Shown: positions 1 through 8,552 of the stretch, piece after piece
How the letters are laid out: every line of letters starts with the position of its first letter
Numbering within the stretch: position 1 is the stretch's first letter
From: Clostridium sp. UBA701
Lineage (GTDB): Bacteria > Bacillota > Clostridia > Clostridiales > Clostridiaceae
Length of the DNA stretch: 64,000 bases
NCBI GenBank assembly: GCA_002298125.1
Contig: DBMJ01000023.1
Span: 97,321 to 161,320, forward strand
Direction: 5' to 3'
Translations under genes and position numbers: made by a program
The notes under the pieces: model-generated
What the model saw: only the letters and a program-made list of their open reading frames with translations
The model's database searches: none
Told to the model about the DNA's origin: nothing

Positions 1-60
1 TATACCATATATACGTATTTATGTTTAATTCGTATCGATTATTTTTATAAGAAAAAAATA

Positions 61-101
61 GCTGTTGTACAGCTAACTATTTCGTTAGTTGTACAACAGC
101 C
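61..101 (-). terminator. Rho-independent terminator of the trx-ccdA pair
   Basis: Read on the minus strand, a long hairpin (GCTGTTGTACA paired with TGTACAACAGC, inner arms CTAAC/GTTAG) is followed by a T-rich run. It lies just after the ccdA-like stop codon. Confidence 0.85.
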
Positions 102-107
102 CATTTT

Positions 108-794
108 CTAAACTGCAAGATATACAAGGTAGAGGCCTGCTGCAAATACCAGCAGTGCCAATACTAGCTTTAATATATTTCCTATTTTCATAGTTCTTTC
201 TGAAGAGCTTAAGGCTTCCACCAGCCCTACAGAGGTTCCTGCTAAAATTATCAGTGCACAATGTCCAATGGAGTATAAGAGTAGCATCAGCACTCCTAAC
301 ACCAGGTTCCCGCTGCCTGCTACAAAGGCTAATATAGCCACCAACACTGGGGTAGAGCAGGGTGAGCAGAATACTCCTCCTAGAATCCCAAGAAAGAAGG
401 CTCCTATGAGACCCTTTCTCTTATTTGGCACCTTGCAGATGTTATTTCCATAGTTTATAACCCCTATAAGCTGAAGCCCTACCAAAAACATCACCAAGGC
501 TAGCAGCAGATACCACCAGGTGCCTGTACCAGTAAGCAGCTTCCCAAGTAGTGCAGAGGCTGCTCCCACTGCAGTTAAGGTAACTATGAGCCCTGTACTA
601 AAAATCAGAGAATACTTAAAGGCCAGCTTTTTATCCTTCCCTGCATAGCCGCCTACATATCCAAGCACTAGGGGCAGCGAGGACAGCACACAGGGGCTGA
701 AGGAAGAAATAAGTCCCCCTACTAATGCCCCTAAAAGAGCCAGCCATATGTTATTTGACAAAAGCTGTGTAAAATTAGTTAACCAGGATGCCAT
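108..794 (-). CDS. CcdA/DsbD-type thiol-disulfide membrane transporter
   Basis: A 228-residue polytopic membrane protein of the cytochrome c biogenesis CcdA (DsbD transmembrane domain) family, which carries electrons from cytoplasmic thioredoxin across the membrane. Visible are about six hydrophobic segments and the two hallmark cysteine-proline motifs, SFSPCVLSSLP (about residues 31-41) and FCSPCSTPVL (about 143-152), which form the redox pair. Its start overlaps the stop of the upstream thioredoxin by one base (TAATG), so the two are translationally coupled. The likely job is to keep the extracytoplasmic, apparently selenocysteine-containing thioredoxin reduced. No cytochrome c genes are nearby, so a role in general extracytoplasmic thiol reduction is more likely than haem attachment. 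Confidence 0.9.
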   Translation of the reverse strand: MASWLTNFTQLLSNNIWLALLGALVGGLISSFSPCVLSSLPLVLGYVGGYAGKDKKLAFKYSLIFSTGLIVTLTAVGAASALLGKLLTGTGTWWYLLLALVMFLVGLQLIGVINYGNNICKVPNKRKGLIGAFFLGILGGVFCSPCSTPVLVAILAFVAGSGNLVLGVLMLLLYSIGHCALIILAGTSVGLVEALSSSERTMKIGNILKLVLALLVFAAGLYLVYLAV

Positions 795-1228
795 TATTTC
801 ACTCCCATCTCATTAAAGATATTTTCTATCTGTTCTAAAGTCATCTTCCCAGCTTGAATATAATGCAGATTATTGTTCTCATCTAAAAATACCAGAGTAG
901 GTACTCCTTGAATCTGATATTTCTTTGCATATTCAGGATTCTTGTTTACATCTATTATCTTAACTGCAGCCTTATCCTTGTATTTTATTGCTGCTTCCTC
1001 TAAGACAGATTCCATCTGTCTACAGTAAGGTCAGCTCTCTGTACTAAGCTCTATAAGCACAGGCTTGTTGATATTATCTATATTGGTTTCATAGAGCCTT
1101 GTTTCTTTTTGAGCCGGTGACTTGAAGAAAACATTTTTACCATAATATACCCCTGCCACTCCAAGGAGCAGTACAAGTACAATTGCGAGTTTTACGCCTT
1201 TTTTCATAAAATGTCGGTGTTTTAACAC
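794..1228 (-). CDS. membrane-anchored thioredoxin with in-frame UGA (probable selenoprotein)
   Basis: Two reading frames that look separate (stop at 1031-1033, new ATG at 1013-1015) form one thioredoxin-fold protein if the UGA is read as selenocysteine. The active site would be E-S-U-P-Y-C, the UGA replacing the first cysteine of the usual WCxxC motif. N-terminal residues 8-29 are a signal anchor (KKGVKLAIVLVLLLG); the C-terminal part has the thioredoxin cis-proline GVPTLVFLD and ends in a normal helix. Start chosen as GTG 1228 because GGGGAGG lies just upstream; ATG 1207 is the alternative. A perfect hairpin begins 10 nt after the UGA (separate entry). It overlaps the ccdA-like gene. A nonsense mutation is possible, but the UGA falls exactly on the catalytic position and both flanks are intact. 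Confidence 0.8.
1004..1020 (-). promoter_or_regulatory. candidate bacterial SECIS hairpin
   Basis: On the minus strand GACAGAT pairs perfectly with ATCTGTC around a GGA loop. Seventeen nucleotides separate the UGA (1031-1033) from the loop, and G occupies the first loop position. Both match the known bacterial SECIS model (apical loop about 16-37 nt after UGA, G in the first two loop bases), the site read by SelB. Confidence 0.7.
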
Positions 1229-1374
1229 CTTCCTCCCCTCTATAACCATAATTATTTTTGTTTTAAAATTATAGCACAACCTAGAGAATAAGTTCTGTGA
1301 TTTCAACTAAATATGCACACTTTTACAAATAGTTTACGTATATTTAATTAATTATATGATATAGGGGGAAAATC

Positions 1375-2643
1375 ATGAAGAGAAAACTCATTAATTGGTC
1401 TATAGCACTTATTCTTGTTATAATATTGGGTGTAATTTTAGTCTACAGAAATAAGGCTCCAAAGGCCGATAACCCTCCTAAAACACCAGAGACCTCACAA
1501 AAAACCTCTGAAAATGCAGCAAGTACTGCTGATAATGAGGATAAAATTCCTGCCTCTATAACCCTTACTGAGGGTGAATCATCTCAAATTGTACTCTCTC
1601 AACAGGAGTATAACCTACCTAAGGAATGTTTTGTGGTGGGAGTTAAGGATGAAAACAATATATATCTTCAAGGCGCAATGTCTTCAGGACCAGCAGCCTC
1701 TAATATATATAGCTATAACATTAAAACCAGTGAGAAGAAGCCCTTCATTACTGCAGTTCACAGGAACCTTTCTATAATTTGCTCAGCATTTTATGATAAA
1801 TACGCAATATGGTGTGAGGTTACCAATAACTTAGAGGGTAAGGCTGTAGATAAATATGAGTGGTACATATATTTAAAGGATATAGCAAGTGGAGAAGTGG
1901 TTAAAATAGATAGCAGGGTTACTGATATAACTCCTGATATAAAGCTTGATGAAGTAAAGAATAAAATTGCATTTAACATTCCTTTTTTTAGAGGAGGAAA
2001 GGGCAGTAAAATTTCCTATGTAACTTATTCTGAAGATATAAATAATCCTATGGGAGAAATTAAGGTCTATGATATGGCTGCAAAAAAATCCACTACCATA
2101 TACTCCTTTCAAGACGTAGCAAATATCTTCTGCGAAAATGCAAAGGTTAGCGGTGACTTCGTTACCTGGACCATGGGGAGGCCTACAGCTGTTGGATCTT
2201 CCAGCTACATTTACAGATATAATTTGTCCACAGGACAGAGGGAGCAGCTATCAAGGGATCCTCTCATGGTGTTCCCTACCTTATCAGCAAATAAGGTGGC
2301 AGCACTATACCGCTACCCAAAGGAGGAGCTCTTTAGGGGTGTAGTGTTCTATGATGAGGCTTCAAAGAACTGGAGAACTCTTAAGTCCTCTCCCAGGGAG
2401 GATAATATAAATGCCAATCTTTTTACAAGCCTAACTGTGTACAAAAACTATGCTCTGTACTCTCTCTCTGCTAATAACCACCCGCTTTGCTGTGTGGATT
2501 TAGACACTAACAAATTATATGAAATTGCGCCAGCCAAGGAGTACTCAGAGGTAGCCATTGATTTCTTAGATAAGAACTATTTAGTTTGGGAGTATAAGGA
2601 TAGCAAGCATATACATAGATATGTCATCACTACTTTAAAATAG
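1375..2643 (+). CDS. membrane-anchored TolB/propeller-like protein (paralogue 1 of 3)
   Basis: A 422-residue protein with a short cytoplasmic N-terminus, one membrane anchor (about residues 8-24), a Pro/Thr/Ser/Glu-rich linker to about 60, and an extracellular body of repeated blades (for example YSYNIKTSEKKPF, IYLKDIASGEV, YRYNLSTGQREQLS). Such strands with a 'dwelling on D/T-G' turn recall beta-propellers of the TolB/DUF5050 type. It is followed at 21 bp and 15 bp by two paralogues, then by a two-component system read in the same direction. No catalytic residues are recognised. A ligand-binding or cell-envelope sensing role is inference from the linkage only. Confidence 0.75.
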   Translation: MKRKLINWSIALILVIILGVILVYRNKAPKADNPPKTPETSQKTSENAASTADNEDKIPASITLTEGESSQIVLSQQEYNLPKECFVVGVKDENNIYLQGAMSSGPAASNIYSYNIKTSEKKPFITAVHRNLSIICSAFYDKYAIWCEVTNNLEGKAVDKYEWYIYLKDIASGEVVKIDSRVTDITPDIKLDEVKNKIAFNIPFFRGGKGSKISYVTYSEDINNPMGEIKVYDMAAKKSTTIYSFQDVANIFCENAKVSGDFVTWTMGRPTAVGSSSYIYRYNLSTGQREQLSRDPLMVFPTLSANKVAALYRYPKEELFRGVVFYDEASKNWRTLKSSPREDNINANLFTSLTVYKNYALYSLSANNHPLCCVDLDTNKLYEIAPAKEYSEVAIDFLDKNYLVWEYKDSKHIHRYVITTLK

Positions 2644-2664
2644 TTTCATGGGGAGTGTAATTTA

Positions 2665-3957
2665 ATGAAAAGATTCTATATAATCTTAGTGTCTATTGCT
2701 GCAGCTGTCTTAATCGCTGCTGGGTTTTACTTCAATAATAAGTATAAGACTAAGGACACAGTAAAGCCTTCAAAACCTGTGGCTAATGAGCAAACTACCC
2801 AAGAGGAGCCTGTTAAGGATACTATTCCGCAAGCACTTTCTCTTTCTTATGGAAATGTATCAAATGAGATTTTGTTCAGTAAGGAGTTTAAGCTTCCTCC
2901 CGGGTTATTCGTTCTTGGTATAAAGGACGATAACACCCTGCTTGTAAAATATGAAACTCAGGCTTTGGAGAGTACAAGTGCCTATACCCTCTATTCCTAT
3001 GATATACGGACTGGAAACATTAAAGAATATGTAAGAACAGTTCATGATGGCATGTTTTTAACTTACGCAGCTATAGACGGCAATTATTTATACTGGTCTG
3101 AAACCAGTATGTTTAGACTAGGGCAGAGCAGTATGTTTAAGCTAGGGCAGGGCAGTAGCTATTCTTGGTATATATATGTAAAGAACCTTTCCACCGGAGA
3201 GGTAAGACTAGTTGACCATGCTGAGACAGTTGACCCTATAAAAGATACACAGGAAACTCCCCTGCAAAAAATTGCGCTATACAACCCTCAGCAATTTATT
3301 CTTAAAGAGGAGAAGCTATTATACACCTGCTTAAATATGGACTCAGACACTTTAGCCCTTGCAATAAAGCTTTATGACTGTAAGACCGGTAAATTAAAGG
3401 TAATCGATAGTATACAAAATTACCAGGATCTAATGTACAGCCAACCGGATATTAGCGGAAATAAGGTGGTATGGTCCTTATTTAGGGGAAATGTAGAAAA
3501 TGACTATAATGGAATCATGTATTTATACGACTTAACGGAGAATAAAAAAGAAGTACTGTCAAAGGATACCTTCATGATCAATCCCACAATTTCTGGTAAT
3601 AAGGTCTATGCCTATTATCTGTACCCAGAGAAAAAATACGGCATAAGAGGTATAGTAAGCTGTGACTTAACAAAAAAGAGCTGGAATACAATTTTCTCCT
3701 TTGAAATACCTGATGCATATAAACAAGATATGAAAAGAGTAGGCCAGATGTATGCCTACAATTCTAAGGTTGTATATAACACCTCCTGGGATGTAAATCA
3801 TTTATTTGTGGTAGATGAGAAAAGCAATACCTATTGCTCCCTTATGGAAAATAAGACTACTGTAGATGCATATTTGTTGCAGACTCAGCGTGGCTATATT
3901 CTCAGTACTTACATTAGTGAAAATCTTCCTATAACAGTGCTTACAAAATTAAAGTGA
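2665..3957 (+). CDS. membrane-anchored TolB/propeller-like protein (paralogue 2 of 3)
   Basis: 430 residues with the same layout as its neighbours: N-terminal anchor (about 4-22), low-complexity linker, then repeated blades (LYSYDIRTGNIKEYV, IYVKNLSTGEVRLVD, LYDCKTGKLKVID, LYDLTENKKEVLS). Near residues 150-170 it carries a small internal duplication (SMFRLGQS then SMFKLGQG), absent from the other two copies and encoded by a 24-base direct repeat at about 3107-3154. The start follows GGGGAG with good spacing. It is a tandem duplicate; the function is not known. Confidence 0.75.
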   Translation: MKRFYIILVSIAAAVLIAAGFYFNNKYKTKDTVKPSKPVANEQTTQEEPVKDTIPQALSLSYGNVSNEILFSKEFKLPPGLFVLGIKDDNTLLVKYETQALESTSAYTLYSYDIRTGNIKEYVRTVHDGMFLTYAAIDGNYLYWSETSMFRLGQSSMFKLGQGSSYSWYIYVKNLSTGEVRLVDHAETVDPIKDTQETPLQKIALYNPQQFILKEEKLLYTCLNMDSDTLALAIKLYDCKTGKLKVIDSIQNYQDLMYSQPDISGNKVVWSLFRGNVENDYNGIMYLYDLTENKKEVLSKDTFMINPTISGNKVYAYYLYPEKKYGIRGIVSCDLTKKSWNTIFSFEIPDAYKQDMKRVGQMYAYNSKVVYNTSWDVNHLFVVDEKSNTYCSLMENKTTVDAYLLQTQRGYILSTYISENLPITVLTKLK

Positions 3958-3972
3958 TAAGGCAGGGTTCAT

Positions 3973-5199
3973 ATGAGAAAAAAGGTAATAATTATAATAA
4001 CAATTCTATTGGTGTGCTGCATAGCAGGATTTTTACTCTATAAAAATCCATTTAGAGGCACTGGCAAACCACAGGGGATTAACACAGGGTTAAATACAGG
4101 AACCCCCCCTGCAAAAGATCAGACATCAGAGAATAACACTCCTCAGATGCTTCCTGGACTTATTTTATCAAAGGACAATATAGTTAAAAGCTCCATAGAC
4201 CTTCCTGAGGGTAATGCTTATACCAAGCTTGCAGATAAGAATCATCTTTACATTGAAAGCTTGAGTAATGACTATATATACCTGTATGATATAAAGAGCG
4301 GAAAGACAACAGAAAAATTCCGTGTTTTTAAACGTTCAGAAAACAGCTACAACTATACTAATGCCTTAAAAGACTATTATATAGGCTGCCTAATTAATAA
4401 TGATGTTATAAAGGATGGTAATTACACAGCTCACTGGACTGTAAAGGCAAAAAAACAGGATAATAAGGAGTTTATAATAGAGGATAAAACCATCACCTTG
4501 CAACAAAGTCAAGAGGTTTATTGGGATGTTCCCACCAGGTTTGACGCAAGCAAAGACAAATTAGTCTATAACAGCCAGGAAAAGGGAGATAATAACAACC
4601 TGCGTTCTCAATTAATGCTCTATGATTTTACTACAGGTAAGTCATCTGTTATAGATTCTATAGAGGATACCTTAAATCTTAGATACTCCCCTGCCTTTAT
4701 AAGTGAAGATAAGGTAGTGTGGACTCTTACAAAGACTAAAGACAACATGCCTGTCTCTGGTGTATCCTATATCTATGATATAGCTACAAATAAAAAGGAA
4801 CCCTTAAGCCGAGATTTAAAAATTATGTATCCAAGGATATCAGGCAGCCGCATTATTGCAGAGTACTGCAATAAAGATGAAGTTAATGCAAGGGGGCTTG
4901 TAAAATATGACCTTGAGAGAAAGCTATGGAATACCATATATATGGTACCAGAAAGCCCTGGAAATCCTTCAGATTATATAGCTTGCTACCTTGTAAGCGG
5001 TGATTATGTAGTTTTTAACACCACGAAGGTAAACTCTCCTATCTATGTCTATAAGCTATCGGAAAACACCCTCTATGAGATACCTCCCTTAGAGAAGTCA
5101 TCCTGTGCTAATATAATTGATATTTATGATAATACAGTTTTTGTAAGCTACATTAGTGATGGACTTAATTTACAATATAAAATATATGAATTAAAATAA
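3973..5199 (+). CDS. membrane-anchored TolB/propeller-like protein (paralogue 3 of 3)
   Basis: 408 residues: anchor (about 4-22, with two cysteines in the membrane segment), Gly/Thr/Pro linker, then propeller-like blades (IYLYDIKSGKTTEKF, LMLYDFTTGKSSVID, YIYDIATNKKEPLS). It is the most diverged of the three and has a Lys-rich insertion around residue 150. Its stop codon overlaps the first copy of a short repeat that leads into the response regulator. The shared direction with that regulator and kinase suggests co-expression; whether these proteins feed signals to the kinase is inference. Confidence 0.75.
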   Translation: MRKKVIIIITILLVCCIAGFLLYKNPFRGTGKPQGINTGLNTGTPPAKDQTSENNTPQMLPGLILSKDNIVKSSIDLPEGNAYTKLADKNHLYIESLSNDYIYLYDIKSGKTTEKFRVFKRSENSYNYTNALKDYYIGCLINNDVIKDGNYTAHWTVKAKKQDNKEFIIEDKTITLQQSQEVYWDVPTRFDASKDKLVYNSQEKGDNNNLRSQLMLYDFTTGKSSVIDSIEDTLNLRYSPAFISEDKVVWTLTKTKDNMPVSGVSYIYDIATNKKEPLSRDLKIMYPRISGSRIIAEYCNKDEVNARGLVKYDLERKLWNTIYMVPESPGNPSDYIACYLVSGDYVVFNTTKVNSPIYVYKLSENTLYEIPPLEKSSCANIIDIYDNTVFVSYISDGLNLQYKIYELK

Positions 5200-5227
5200 G
5201 TTATAACTTATATGGCTGCCACTTAAG
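5196..5227 (+). repeat. short intergenic repeat, copy 1
   Basis: ATAAGTTATAACTTATATGG continuing CTGCCACTTAAG. It contains two palindromes, AGTTATAACT and TGGCTGCCA. It overlaps the stop of the third propeller-like gene and ends at the Shine-Dalgarno sequence of the response regulator. Copy 2 (7195-7226) differs by one base; a shorter copy 3 is at 30494-30517. Confidence 0.7.
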
Positions 5228-5238
5228 GAGGTGATAGC

Positions 5239-5904
5239 TTGAAGGGAAGAATACTTATAGTAGAGGATGAATTAAAGCTTTTAGATATTATGAGACTTTA
5301 TCTTGAAAAGGAAGGCTATGAAGTGACCACTGTCTCTGATGGAAGCTTAGCAGAGGATTACATAGGGCAGCAGGACTTTGATCTAATTATTTTAGATGTT
5401 ATGCTTCCAAAGAAGGATGGCTGGTCACTGCTTCGAAAAATTAAGGCCCATGGAGAGACCCCCGTAATTCTCACTACTGCTAGAGGCGAAGAAGAGGATA
5501 GAATTTTTGGTCTTGAGCTTGGAGCAGAGGATTATATGGTAAAGCCAATTAGCATGAGGGAGCTGGTGCTTAGGTGCAGCCTTCGTATAAGGTGCAAGAT
5601 GATAAAAGCTGAGCCCACAATAAATCTTAGCAATATGACTATTGATGAAGCCACCAGAGAGGTGAGAGAAAATAATGTAATCATAAGCTTAACTCCTAGA
5701 GAGTTTGATCTACTGTTATTTCTTGCAAAAAACATCAATTTGGTGTTTACCAGGGAACAGCTATTAGATAAGGTATGGGGCTATGAATTTGCAGGAGATA
5801 CTCGTACTGTAGACACCCATGTAAAGAATCTCAGAGAAAAGCTAGCTTACTGTTCTAACCATATAAAAACCCTTTGGGGTGTTGGCTATAAGCTGGAGGG
5901 CTAA
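5239..5904 (+). CDS. OmpR/PhoB-family response regulator
   Basis: 221 residues: receiver domain (1-115) with the acidic pocket (VEDE near 8-11), phospho-acceptor aspartate in LIILDVMLP (about 53), T in ILTTAR and K in YMVKP, then a winged-helix DNA-binding domain with LTPREFDLLLFLAKN and TVDTHVKNLREKL. The start is TTG, fixed by AAGGAGGTGATAGC just upstream. The sensor kinase starts two bases after its stop, so they form a pair. It may control the propeller-like genes upstream, since nothing else is in the operon. Confidence 0.93.
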   Translation: MKGRILIVEDELKLLDIMRLYLEKEGYEVTTVSDGSLAEDYIGQQDFDLIILDVMLPKKDGWSLLRKIKAHGETPVILTTARGEEEDRIFGLELGAEDYMVKPISMRELVLRCSLRIRCKMIKAEPTINLSNMTIDEATREVRENNVIISLTPREFDLLLFLAKNINLVFTREQLLDKVWGYEFAGDTRTVDTHVKNLREKLAYCSNHIKTLWGVGYKLEG

Positions 5905-5905
5905 A

Positions 5906-7198
5906 ATGGGAAAGATAACAAAAAAACTAATAAGATACTTCACCACTGCCATGGCACTAGTAATTCTGCTCTGTGTACTGCTCTGTGCACTCTTTATATC
6001 TAAATACTATATGGAAAAGCAGTATTCAAATCTAAAGAGTCGAGCAGAGGCAACCTATGCTGCTATATTAGAAGGTGATACCTCAGGCTTGTCTCAAGCT
6101 CTTATAATAAAAAATGGTGTGATAAGCTATTTTGGCCGTAAGATGGGGTCCATGGCTTTTATAAAAAATACAGATATTGACCACCTTAAGGAAAGAGGAG
6201 AATTTAAAAATCCCAAGGGAGAGGTGTTTCTATATTACAATATGACCACAGACCTTGGCAATATAGTGGTTTTTGAAGATAAGAAGTCCACTGGAGATAT
6301 TTTAAATATTATTAATCTTATCTTGCTGTTGGTATTTATTTTAGGTCTATTAATATGTATCCCCATTTTCATATTTCTTGGTAAAAAGCTTACCTCTCCA
6401 GCTCTTAAGCTAAAGGATGCAGCTCTTAGCATATCTCAGGGAAACTATGATGTAGTGCTTGACTGTATCACTGGAGATGAGCTTGAGGAAGCTTCCCGCA
6501 GTATAAATATCATGGCAAAGAGCTTAAAAGAGAAGGATGCATTACAAAAGAGCTTTATAGCCAATGTGTCTCATGACTTTAAGACTCCCATAAGCGTAAT
6601 TCGCGGTTATGGAGAGGTAATAAGAGATGGGCTTGCAGAAGAAAATATTGTGACCTACGGAAACAATATTGTAAGTGAAGCTGATAGATTAAATCATATG
6701 GTAATGGAGCTTTTGCAGCTCTCTAAGCTAAGAGAGGGAAGCATCAAGCTTAATTTTGCCACCTTTTCTCTAAGTGACACCTTCACAAGATCAGTAGAGG
6801 CCTTTATGCTTAAAGCTAAGGAGCGCGGTATAATCCTAGAGCTTCACTGTGATAACTGTAATATCATTGGAGATGAAGACTATATTAGCAGGGTTATCTA
6901 TAATCTATTAGAAAACGCACTAAAGTTCACACCAGAGGGAGGCACTATAAAAGCTAGCCTTGAGGTAAAATCACAAAGTGCCACCCTATCCATATGTAAC
7001 GAGGGCAGTGTCATAGAAGCTGATTTGCTTCCCCATATATGGGAAAGATATTATAAAGGCAGCACCTCTGGTGGAATAGGCTTAGGCCTTGCCATATGCA
7101 AAGAGATATTAGTTCAGCATGGCTTTCTATATGGAGTTCAAAGCGATGAAGCAACTGGAACCTGCTTTTATTTTACAGCAGCATGTGCAGCCATATAA
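5906..7198 (+). CDS. sensor histidine kinase (HAMP, HisKA, HATPase_c)
   Basis: 430 residues from ATG 5906, chosen over an upstream in-frame ATG because GGAGG at 5895-5899 is well spaced. Order: membrane segment (about 10-35), extracellular loop of about 100 residues, second membrane segment (about 140-165), HAMP linker, HisKA with phospho-histidine in FIANVSHDFKTPI, then ATPase domain with N box (YNLLENALKFTPEG) and G boxes (GGIGLGLAICKEI). It partners the response regulator immediately upstream. The extracellular sensor loop resembles nothing recognised. Copy 2 of the short repeat overlaps its stop codon. Confidence 0.93.
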   Translation: MGKITKKLIRYFTTAMALVILLCVLLCALFISKYYMEKQYSNLKSRAEATYAAILEGDTSGLSQALIIKNGVISYFGRKMGSMAFIKNTDIDHLKERGEFKNPKGEVFLYYNMTTDLGNIVVFEDKKSTGDILNIINLILLLVFILGLLICIPIFIFLGKKLTSPALKLKDAALSISQGNYDVVLDCITGDELEEASRSINIMAKSLKEKDALQKSFIANVSHDFKTPISVIRGYGEVIRDGLAEENIVTYGNNIVSEADRLNHMVMELLQLSKLREGSIKLNFATFSLSDTFTRSVEAFMLKAKERGIILELHCDNCNIIGDEDYISRVIYNLLENALKFTPEGGTIKASLEVKSQSATLSICNEGSVIEADLLPHIWERYYKGSTSGGIGLGLAICKEILVQHGFLYGVQSDEATGTCFYFTAACAAI

Positions 7199-7226
7199 GT
7201 TATAACTCATATGGCTGCCACTTAAG
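7195..7226 (+). repeat. short intergenic repeat, copy 2
   Basis: Nearly identical to the copy at 5196-5227 and placed the same way: it overlaps the stop codon of the gene before it and runs into the ribosome binding region of the gene after it. Confidence 0.7.
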
Positions 7227-7240
7227 AAAGGACGATGCAA

Positions 7241-8020
7241 ATGACTAAAAATCCCATTGAACATAAAGAACGTACAGATGAGCTTAGACTAAATAAGTAT
7301 ATCGGGGAGAGCGGACTTTGCTCTCGTAGAGAGGCAGATAAGCTAATTGATGAGGGTAGAGTAAGGATAAATGGAATATTGGCAGAGAAAGGTACAAAGG
7401 TTCATGCTAATGACGTGGTTACAGTTAATGGCAAGGTAATAGGAAAGAGGGAGGAGCTTGTTTATATTGCTCTTAATAAGCCCAGGGGCATTACTTGTAC
7501 CACTGATAGAAGAGTAAAAGGTAATATTGTAGACTTTATGAACTATCCCCTCCGAATCTTTCATATAGGTCGGCTGGATAAGGACTCCCAGGGTCTTCTA
7601 CTAATGACTAATGATGGAGATATAGTAAACAAGATTCTCCGTTCAGGAAATTTTCATGAAAAAGAATACATTGTCACCGTCAATAAACCCGTAACTAAGG
7701 AATTTATCCAAGCCATGAGCAGCGGAGTCCCTATACTTGATACCGTCACTCGCCCATGTAAGATATGGAAGCTAAGTAAGGATACCTTTAAGATAATCCT
7801 CACCCAGGGGTTAAACAGACAGATAAGGAGAATGTGTGAATACTTGGATTATAAGGTTGTAAAGCTTGAGAGGATAAGAATTATGAATATAAAGCTTGAA
7901 AAGCTTCCTCTAGGAAAATGGAGATATTTAAGCAGGGAGGAGCTTAAGGAGCTAAATGCCTTGATTTCATGTTCCTCAAAGAACTTCCTTCCCCATACCA
8001 TAGAGGAGGATGAGGAATAA
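7241..8020 (+). CDS. rluF: 23S rRNA pseudouridine synthase, RluF family
   Basis: About 260 residues: an N-terminal S4 RNA-binding domain (RLNKYIGESGLCSRREADK ... DEGRVRING) and a catalytic domain of the RsuA/RluB/RluE/RluF type with the active-site GRLDKDSQGLLL motif. Later come HEKEYIVTV and RQIRRMCEYLDY. It isomerises a uridine in 23S rRNA. ATG 7241 is better spaced from GAAAGGA than ATG 7235. It sits after the kinase without its own clear promoter and may be co-transcribed. A GC-rich hairpin follows the stop. Confidence 0.9.
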   Translation: MTKNPIEHKERTDELRLNKYIGESGLCSRREADKLIDEGRVRINGILAEKGTKVHANDVVTVNGKVIGKREELVYIALNKPRGITCTTDRRVKGNIVDFMNYPLRIFHIGRLDKDSQGLLLMTNDGDIVNKILRSGNFHEKEYIVTVNKPVTKEFIQAMSSGVPILDTVTRPCKIWKLSKDTFKIILTQGLNRQIRRMCEYLDYKVVKLERIRIMNIKLEKLPLGKWRYLSREELKELNALISCSSKNFLPHTIEEDEE

Positions 8021-8022
8021 AA

Positions 8023-8044
8023 TGCGGTGCCAAGAGGCACCGCA
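8023..8044. terminator. hairpin after rluF
   Basis: TGCGGTGCC pairs perfectly with GGCACCGCA around AAGA. There is no T-run on the plus strand; a TTTTATT run exists on the minus side. It may act as a weak plus-strand terminator or processing hairpin. Confidence 0.55.
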
Positions 8045-8088
8045 AATGTTGTATAATTATGTTATGCAAAAAATATCAACAACATATA

Positions 8089-8217
8089 GACTCCAACTAT
8101 ACATCTATATCTAAGATCGAATATGGTAAAAGAGTTGTATTAGACTATGAGGTCAAAGCAATAGCTGAGGAACTTTGTGTTGGCGTAAGTGGCCTTTTCA
8201 ATAGAAAGACAGTATGA
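8089..8217 (+). pseudogene. remnant of an XRE-type HTH regulator
   Basis: An open frame without a start encodes 42 residues resembling the last part of a Cro/C1-type helix-turn-helix domain: SNYTSISKIEYGKR, then AIAEELCVGVSGLF. The N-terminal helices are missing. It is one of three unrelated C-terminal remnants lying end to end between 8.09 and 8.54 kb. Confidence 0.55.
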
Positions 8218-8296
8218 AATTACTTTTTATGTATACGCAAAGGATAAGCAGGGAGAGTATGAAACTTTCTGGTCTGCTAGAACTACTGCTAGATAA
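8216..8296 (+). pseudogene. short C-terminal gene remnant
   Basis: Twenty-six codons (EITFYVYAKDKQGEYE...) ending in TAA, without a start. It resembles the last strand of an extracellular Ig/fibronectin-like or surface-protein repeat, but is too short to assign. It overlaps the HTH remnant's stop and abuts the 28-bp palindrome. Confidence 0.3.
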
Positions 8297-8317
8297 TATG
8301 ACATGTCATATTATCTA
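8290..8317. repeat. 28-bp perfect palindrome
   Basis: Arms TAGATAATATGACA and TGTCATATTATCTA are exact reverse complements with no spacer. It lies inside gene debris right after a remnant stop codon. There is no T-run, so it is not an obvious terminator; it could be a protein-binding site or a transposition scar. Confidence 0.7.
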
Positions 8318-8343
8318 ACTAATCATAGCACAATATATTCTAG

Positions 8344-8544
8344 CCCAATCAAAAAGGAGACGCTGTAATATTTCATAAAGGTGTTTCTAATTGGGTAACA
8401 TGGCCGACACATTGTATGATTATATCCAGATATGACACTACAAATCTAGATTTTCTACTCTCAGGGCATTCAAATAATAGACAAGTATACCCATTACTTA
8501 CTGCAATAAAAAGCTATGCAGGAGTTGAATTTATATCTTTCTAG
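8344..8544 (+). pseudogene. remnant of an amidase-domain (PF12671-like) protein
   Basis: An open frame of 66 codons without a start: GDAVIFHKG, then WVTWPTHCMIISRYD and LSGHSNNRQVYPL. The W-P-T-H-C-M-I-I order and the S-G-H-S/T motif recall the C-terminal part of the putative amidase domain found in clostridial secreted proteins. The upstream catalytic part is missing. Assignment is from memory of the family and is tentative. Confidence 0.4.
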
Positions 8545-8552
8545 TATATACT

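Noticed and set aside
794..1033. The UGA as an ordinary frame-breaking mutation of the thioredoxin
   Set aside because: The UGA lies exactly on the catalytic cysteine, both flanks are intact and a SECIS-like hairpin follows at the right distance. Selenocysteine is the simpler reading, though not proven.
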